From the NCBI RefSeq assembly GCF_033978795.1, contig NC_084625.1, forward strand, positions 35,346,234 to 35,410,233: DNA of 64,000 nucleotides, in the 5' to 3' direction. A program made the translations under genes and the position numbers. The notes under the pieces are model-generated. The model ran no database searches. It was given only the letters and a program-made list of their open reading frames with translations, and was not told the origin of the DNA. The DNA comes from Nerophis ophidion (taxonomy: Eukaryota > Chordata > Actinopteri > Syngnathiformes > Syngnathidae). Of this stretch, positions 60,901 to 64,000 are shown one piece after another; position 1 is the stretch's first letter; each line of letters starts with the position of its first letter.

Positions 60901-61986
60901 TTATCCATCCATTTTTTACCGTTTGTCCCTCTCGGGTTCAGGGGGGGCTTGAGCCTATACCAGCTGCACTTGGGCGGAAGGCAGGGTAGACCCTGGACAA
61001 GTCGCCACCTTATCGCATTATCCATCCATCCATTTTCTACCACTTATTCCCTTTGGGGTGAGAGGGGCGCTGGTGCCTATCTCAGCTACAATCAGGCAGA
61101 AGGCGGTGTACACCCTGGACAAGTTGCCATCTCATCGGAGGGCCTAATCGCATTAATCAAGGCTAAATTAATATGTTGATTATATCCCAAATTAGTTTGT
61201 AGTATAAAGAAGACAAAGTGTTTTGAGGTTGGCCTACTGTATACACACAGACATCTATGGAAGTCTCACAAGATATTGTATTGTCCCGTACCATCATGCA
61301 AACTATAGGTTCAAAATTCAGTTATGTTTTGTGGAGATTTTAGAGGTGTACTTTAATTTTACACCAAAATGTGCGTGAACAGTTGAATGACAAGTAAGTA
61401 TTTGAAGTTTCCACTGTACACAGTGTAATAAATTAAGCATGATGAGTTGAGCACTGTAGTCTTACATATAAGACTACAGTGCAATAGCTTTAACATCCTG
61501 GAGCTACTTTCAAAGCATTTGAGAATGATTAGTCCTCTCCAAGTGAAGCCCTGACCTGATGCTGTATGGCCTGAATGCTTGTACACATCAGAAAAAGCCC
61601 TGAGGCCTTAAACCCAAACAGCCACAAGTTCTCGGTGTCTTATCAGCTTCACTCTCCTGAAAGAAATTAGGTCAGAGATTATCATGTTTCCATCAATGAC
61701 CCCTTTTTATGTCTCCTTAGAACCTTATACTATGAGCATACACTTCCTATTCATGTAATTGGCTGAACTTAAATAATAGTAAATTGAGCTTTGAGCTTTG
61801 CTCATCACACGACGAAGACATTTGTGTTTACAGTGCTATACTCAAACTTACCATATATTATTTAATGCGGTTTCTTTCTCCAGGTGGATTGTGGACATGG
61901 AGGGAGCCCCCGGCACATTGTATGAAGGAGAAAAATTTCAGTTGCTCTTCAAATTTAGTAGTCGATATCCATTTGATTCACCTCAG
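51962..61986 (+). CDS. ube2w: Ubiquitin-conjugating enzyme E2 W, exons 1-3 (partial, runs off the right side)
   Basis: E2 enzyme that attaches ubiquitin to the N-terminal alpha-amino group of substrates, prefers disordered N-termini and works with ligases such as CHIP/STUB1. Three coding exons join in frame: 51962-51976 (MASMQ), 52735-52826 (KRLQKELLALQNDPPPGMTL onward) and 61884-61986 (WIVDMEGAPGTLYEGEKF to DSPQ). Together they give residues 1-70, the N-terminal helix and the first strands of the UBC fold, matching vertebrate UBE2W as I know it. The catalytic Cys and the flexible C-terminus lie in exons beyond 64000. Donors and acceptors are canonical (CAG|GTAAGA, ACACA|GTAAGT, CTCCAG|GTGG). 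Intron 2 is 9 kb and full of repeats. Confidence 0.95.
52735..52826 (+). CDS. ube2w: ube2w coding exon 2
   Basis: Between CCCATAACAG and GTAAGT. Encodes the N-terminal helix of the UBC fold (KRLQKELLALQ) and NEKSVQNTIT. Ends two bases into a codon. Confidence 0.94.
53002..53267 (+). mobile_element. SINE family S2, plus orientation
   Basis: GGGGACGGCGTGGCGCAGTG head, GGTTCAATCCCCACC B-box region, GTCAAAGCGCTTTGAGTACC, 3' end GCTATACAAGTACAACCCA. ATTAT borders both sides. Confidence 0.9.
53780..54540 (+). mobile_element. hAT-like MITE, family A, copy 2
   Basis: AGGCTGGGAGATATGGCC start, TTATCGCCCAGCCCTAA end, 8-bp target duplication TTTGGACT at 53772-53779 and 54541-54548. 761 bp, no transposase. 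Confidence 0.85.
54978..56491 (-). mobile_element. Tc1-like transposon, family 1, copy E (minus)
   Basis: Inverted ends CAAACCCCGTTTCCATATGA and CTCATCTGGAAACGGGGTTTG, flanked by TA at 54976-54977 and 56492-56493. Confidence 0.93.
55311..55626 (-). pseudogene. Tc1-type transposase remnant (family 1, copy E)
   Basis: MMVWGCISAQGMGNLHICEG and LFQQDNAKPRVTTAWL in frame 55626-55429. Continuation of the C-terminal part is in another frame (55604-55311). Inactive. Confidence 0.85.
56659..57449 (+). mobile_element. hAT-like MITE, family A, copy 3
   Basis: GAGGGCTGGGCGATATGG start, ATATAGCCCAGCCCTA end, perfect 8-bp target duplication CTTCCAAG (56651-56658 and 57450-57457) fitting nTnnnnAn. 791 bp. 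Confidence 0.9.
57458..59778. other. ube2w intron 2 sequence, nothing assigned beyond the hAT-like end
   Basis: 58412-59778 holds no exon, RNA gene or repeat boundary that I recognise. Confidence 0.5.
59781..60622 (+). mobile_element. TA-flanked MITE (Tc1/mariner-like target)
   Basis: Ends CCGTATTTTTCGGATTATAA and TATAGTCTGAAAAATACG are inverted and flanked by TA (59779-59780, 60623-60624). Sub-repeats AGTATACGTCGCAC / AGTATATGTCATA face each other. No transposase. Confidence 0.75.
60901..61018 (-). repeat. SINE S1 3' fragment, left of a tandem pair
   Basis: TATCCATCCATTTTTTACCG to CCTGGACAAGTCGCCACC. GCATTA borders it at 60898-60903 and 61015-61020. Confidence 0.75.
61019..61149 (-). repeat. 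SINE S1 3' fragment, right of a tandem pair
   Basis: TATCCATCCATCCATTTTC to CCTGGACAAGTTGCCATCTC. GCATTA borders it at 61015-61020 and 61150-61155. The two fragments differ at many positions. Confidence 0.75.
61156..61883. other. ube2w intron 2, 3' part, nothing assigned
   Basis: Single-copy-looking AT-rich intron up to the exon 3 acceptor. Confidence 0.5.
61884..61986 (+). CDS. ube2w: ube2w coding exon 3
   Basis: Acceptor TTTCTTTCTCCAG, donor CAG|GTAAGC. Encodes WIVDMEGAPGTLYEGE to PFDSPQ, with the LLFKFSSRYPF strand typical of E2 enzymes. Confidence 0.95.
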
Positions 61987-63101
61987 GTAAGCACTGTTAC
62001 AGTTTTTTTCTTTTTTTACTGTCTTCAAACAACCATCACACTTCTCTCCAAACACTGGCATCATTTAACATCCATTATGAAAGGAATTAGGAGCCTGAAA
62101 TGACAAGTGAATGCAGTGAAGCAGTGTTGGAAAGGATTGGGGATTTAATATGAATTAATCATTGTAGTTATTGTGACCAAAATTATTTTGGTTATAATGA
62201 TCACAATATTGTTGAATGTGCTCAAAAACTACTTATACACAGTGAAATATTTTGACCAAGGTATTTTTTTAAATAAAACAAATAGACAGCCTGTTGAGTA
62301 GTCACTATTTTGCATGTGTTGTGTTTCCTATGCTTCACCAATAGTGTGTTGGTATTGTTTTGGCTGTTTTAATGACTAAACTTTAAACAATTAATTATTG
62401 TTTTGTATTGTAGCACTTAAACATGTATTTAAATGAAAAGAGCTTAACAAATGTTGTTTATTTCTGGCGGGCGTTTCAGCGATTATTGAACGAAACCTTG
62501 TCTCGTATCTCTGAGTATATAACGACCACTGTTTTTAAATAAACACAGCTTATAGGTTCAATGTACACAATTGAATGTCTTAGTTGCTCGGACACAATGT
62601 GTTCATATACATTTGGATTGGGTATGTTGTTTCTTAATTGGGAGAGGTGTTAAACTCCTGTTTTCATGTGAGCTGGCGCAAGTCAGTGAGTTTATCAAAG
62701 TGCAGTTGTAAGTGACACTTTTTTCATCATTTTAATTAAAATGGTAACAATAACCATCAAAGGAGTTTCACCACGGTTATCAGTAATACCGTTTATCGTT
62801 ACGTCCCTAATCAGTGTATGATCGATTGTTGACATGAAATAACACTCTTTAATCATCTTTACACCTTGGTAGGAGGTAGATTGGACCAGAATATTTCAAA
62901 TTCACACAAATTATTTTGAAATACTGTATGTAAACATTTCACTTTATTTGGCTTACGTGGTGCCATATCTTCATGCTTTGGACAATGAGATCACCATTTT
63001 GAACTTTTCCTTGTCAAAAATAAGTTTGTTTGCACAATAAAAATACAAAGGCTCTGGGTGACTTCAATGTGTACAACATTTTAACAATACAGCAGACACA
63101 A
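61987..63101. other. ube2w intron 3, nothing assigned
   Basis: No further ube2w exon or repeat boundary recognised. Confidence 0.5.
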
Positions 63102-63290
63102 TATCACATATCAATCAATCAATCAATGTTTACTTATATAGCCCTAAATCACTAGTGTCTCAAAGGGCTGCACAAACCACCACGACATCCTCGGTAGGCC
63201 CACATAAGGGCAAGGAAAACTCACACCCAGTGGGACATTGGTGACAATAATGACCCAGTGGGACGTCGGTGACAATGATGACTATGAGAA
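63102..63290 (-). repeat. LINE-like 3' fragment with (TCAA)n tail
   Basis: (ATCA)n, then TTACTTATATAGCCCTAAAT and GTCTCAAAGGGCTGCACAAA, a 3'-end sequence I associate with fish non-LTR elements. Family uncertain. Confidence 0.5.
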
Positions 63291-63596
63291 TATAATATAA
63301 TAATATAAGAATAACATGTAAACACACATTGAACAATAAATAGAACAAGTCAGTGCACATTTCTTTGAAATGAGGTTCACTGACATAATTTGCTGCCACA
63401 AAACACTGATAAATTGATGAGTTTAATCAGCCACTGCCTCACATCGTATGTCATGAATAGTTACCTCCGCCAACAAATAAACCAGCGTTTGGTTTTGAAA
63501 TACTATATTTGCCTTGACCAATCAGTGCCTTATTTCCCAGCCTGGTATTTATTTTATTATCTATTTATATACTTTGTTGGTTCCATTCCCCTACAC

Positions 63597-64000
63597 CAGT
63601 GGTTCTCAAATGGGGGTACGCGTACCCCTGGGGGTACTTGAAAGTATGCCAAGGGGTACGTGAGATTTTTTTTTAAATATTCTAAAAATAGCAATTAATA
63701 AATCCTCTATAAATATATTTATTGAATAATACTTCAACAAAATATGAATGTAAGTTCATAAACTGTGAAAAAAAAATACAACAATGCAATATTCAGTTTT
63801 GACAGCTACATTTTTTGTGGTCATGTTCCATAAATATTGATGTTAAAGATTTTTTTTTTTTTTGTGAAGAACTGTTTAGAATTAAGTTCATGAATCCAGA
63901 TGGATCTCTACTACAATCCCCAAAGAGGGCACTTAAAGTTGATTACTTCTATGTGTAGAAATCTTTATTAGGGACCGATGTCCTTTTGGAACAGAGGACC
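63597..64000 (+). mobile_element. hAT-like element, left end only
   Basis: CAGTGGTTCTCAAATGGGGG, then TACGCGTACCCCTGGGGGTA, is a hAT-type terminus. The element continues past the window edge, so neither its right end nor a target duplication can be checked. Confidence 0.6.

Overview
The window is nuclear DNA of a bony fish, most likely a teleost. Three vertebrate genes are recognisable from spliced exons, and the rest is dense with repeats of kinds common in fish: Tc1-like and hAT-like DNA transposons, tRNA-headed SINEs, L2/CR1-like and I-like LINEs, a sushi-ichi-type Ty3/Gypsy element and long (TA)n and (GT)n tracts. No bacterial, plasmid or phage feature is present.

Host genes, all on the + strand. 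(1) jph1 (junctophilin 1): the last large coding exon (10683-11419) and the membrane-anchor exon (16793-16873); earlier exons lie off the left side or were not recognised. (2) eloc (elongin C): complete 112-residue CDS in three coding pieces (45966-45969, 46036-46179, 48934-49124), with a likely promoter and non-coding first exon just upstream. (3) ube2w (N-terminal-ubiquitinating E2): promoter and coding exons 1-3 (51962-51976, 52735-52826, 61884-61986); the catalytic-cysteine exons lie beyond the right edge. The order JPH1-ELOC-UBE2W in one orientation matches the human 8q21 block as I remember it; TMEM70 and LY96, which sit between JPH1 and ELOC in human, were not found.

Repeat layout. 0-5.5 kb: a full-length but dead chromodomain Ty3/Gypsy element on the minus strand with a 5-bp target duplication. 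6.4-10.3 kb: a hAT-like MITE and a Tc1-like copy. 11.6-19.2 kb (jph1 last intron and 3' side): MITEs, SINEs and AT tracts. 22-29.5 kb: an AT-rich duplicated segment, a TTAA-flanked MITE, then a three-level nest in which a 41-bp minisatellite was hit by a SINE that was then hit by an L2-like LINE with an unbroken 950-codon EN-RT frame. 30.6-39.9 kb: four Tc1-like elements (two families) with SINEs inside them and a 117-bp (GT)n tract. 40-45.4 kb: a decayed I/Nimb-like LINE broken by a SINE and a hAT-like element, ending next to the eloc promoter. eloc intron 2 is mostly a MITE carrying a second Tc1-like family. 49.8-51.7 kb: a truncated L2-like copy inside another SINE, and hAT remnants. 53-61 kb (ube2w intron 2): SINE, MITEs, a Tc1 copy inside a 36-bp tandem repeat, and a long hAT-like element.

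I did not find a convincing new multi-gene system. The observations most worth testing are: the 11-nt self-priming signature placed exactly at the predicted transcript start of the Gypsy element; the intact, apparently recent L2-like LINE whose two long copies both sit inside the same SINE family; a TGACG-rich block kept in all three copies of one MITE family; and a consensus splice donor 16 nt after the jph1 stop codon.
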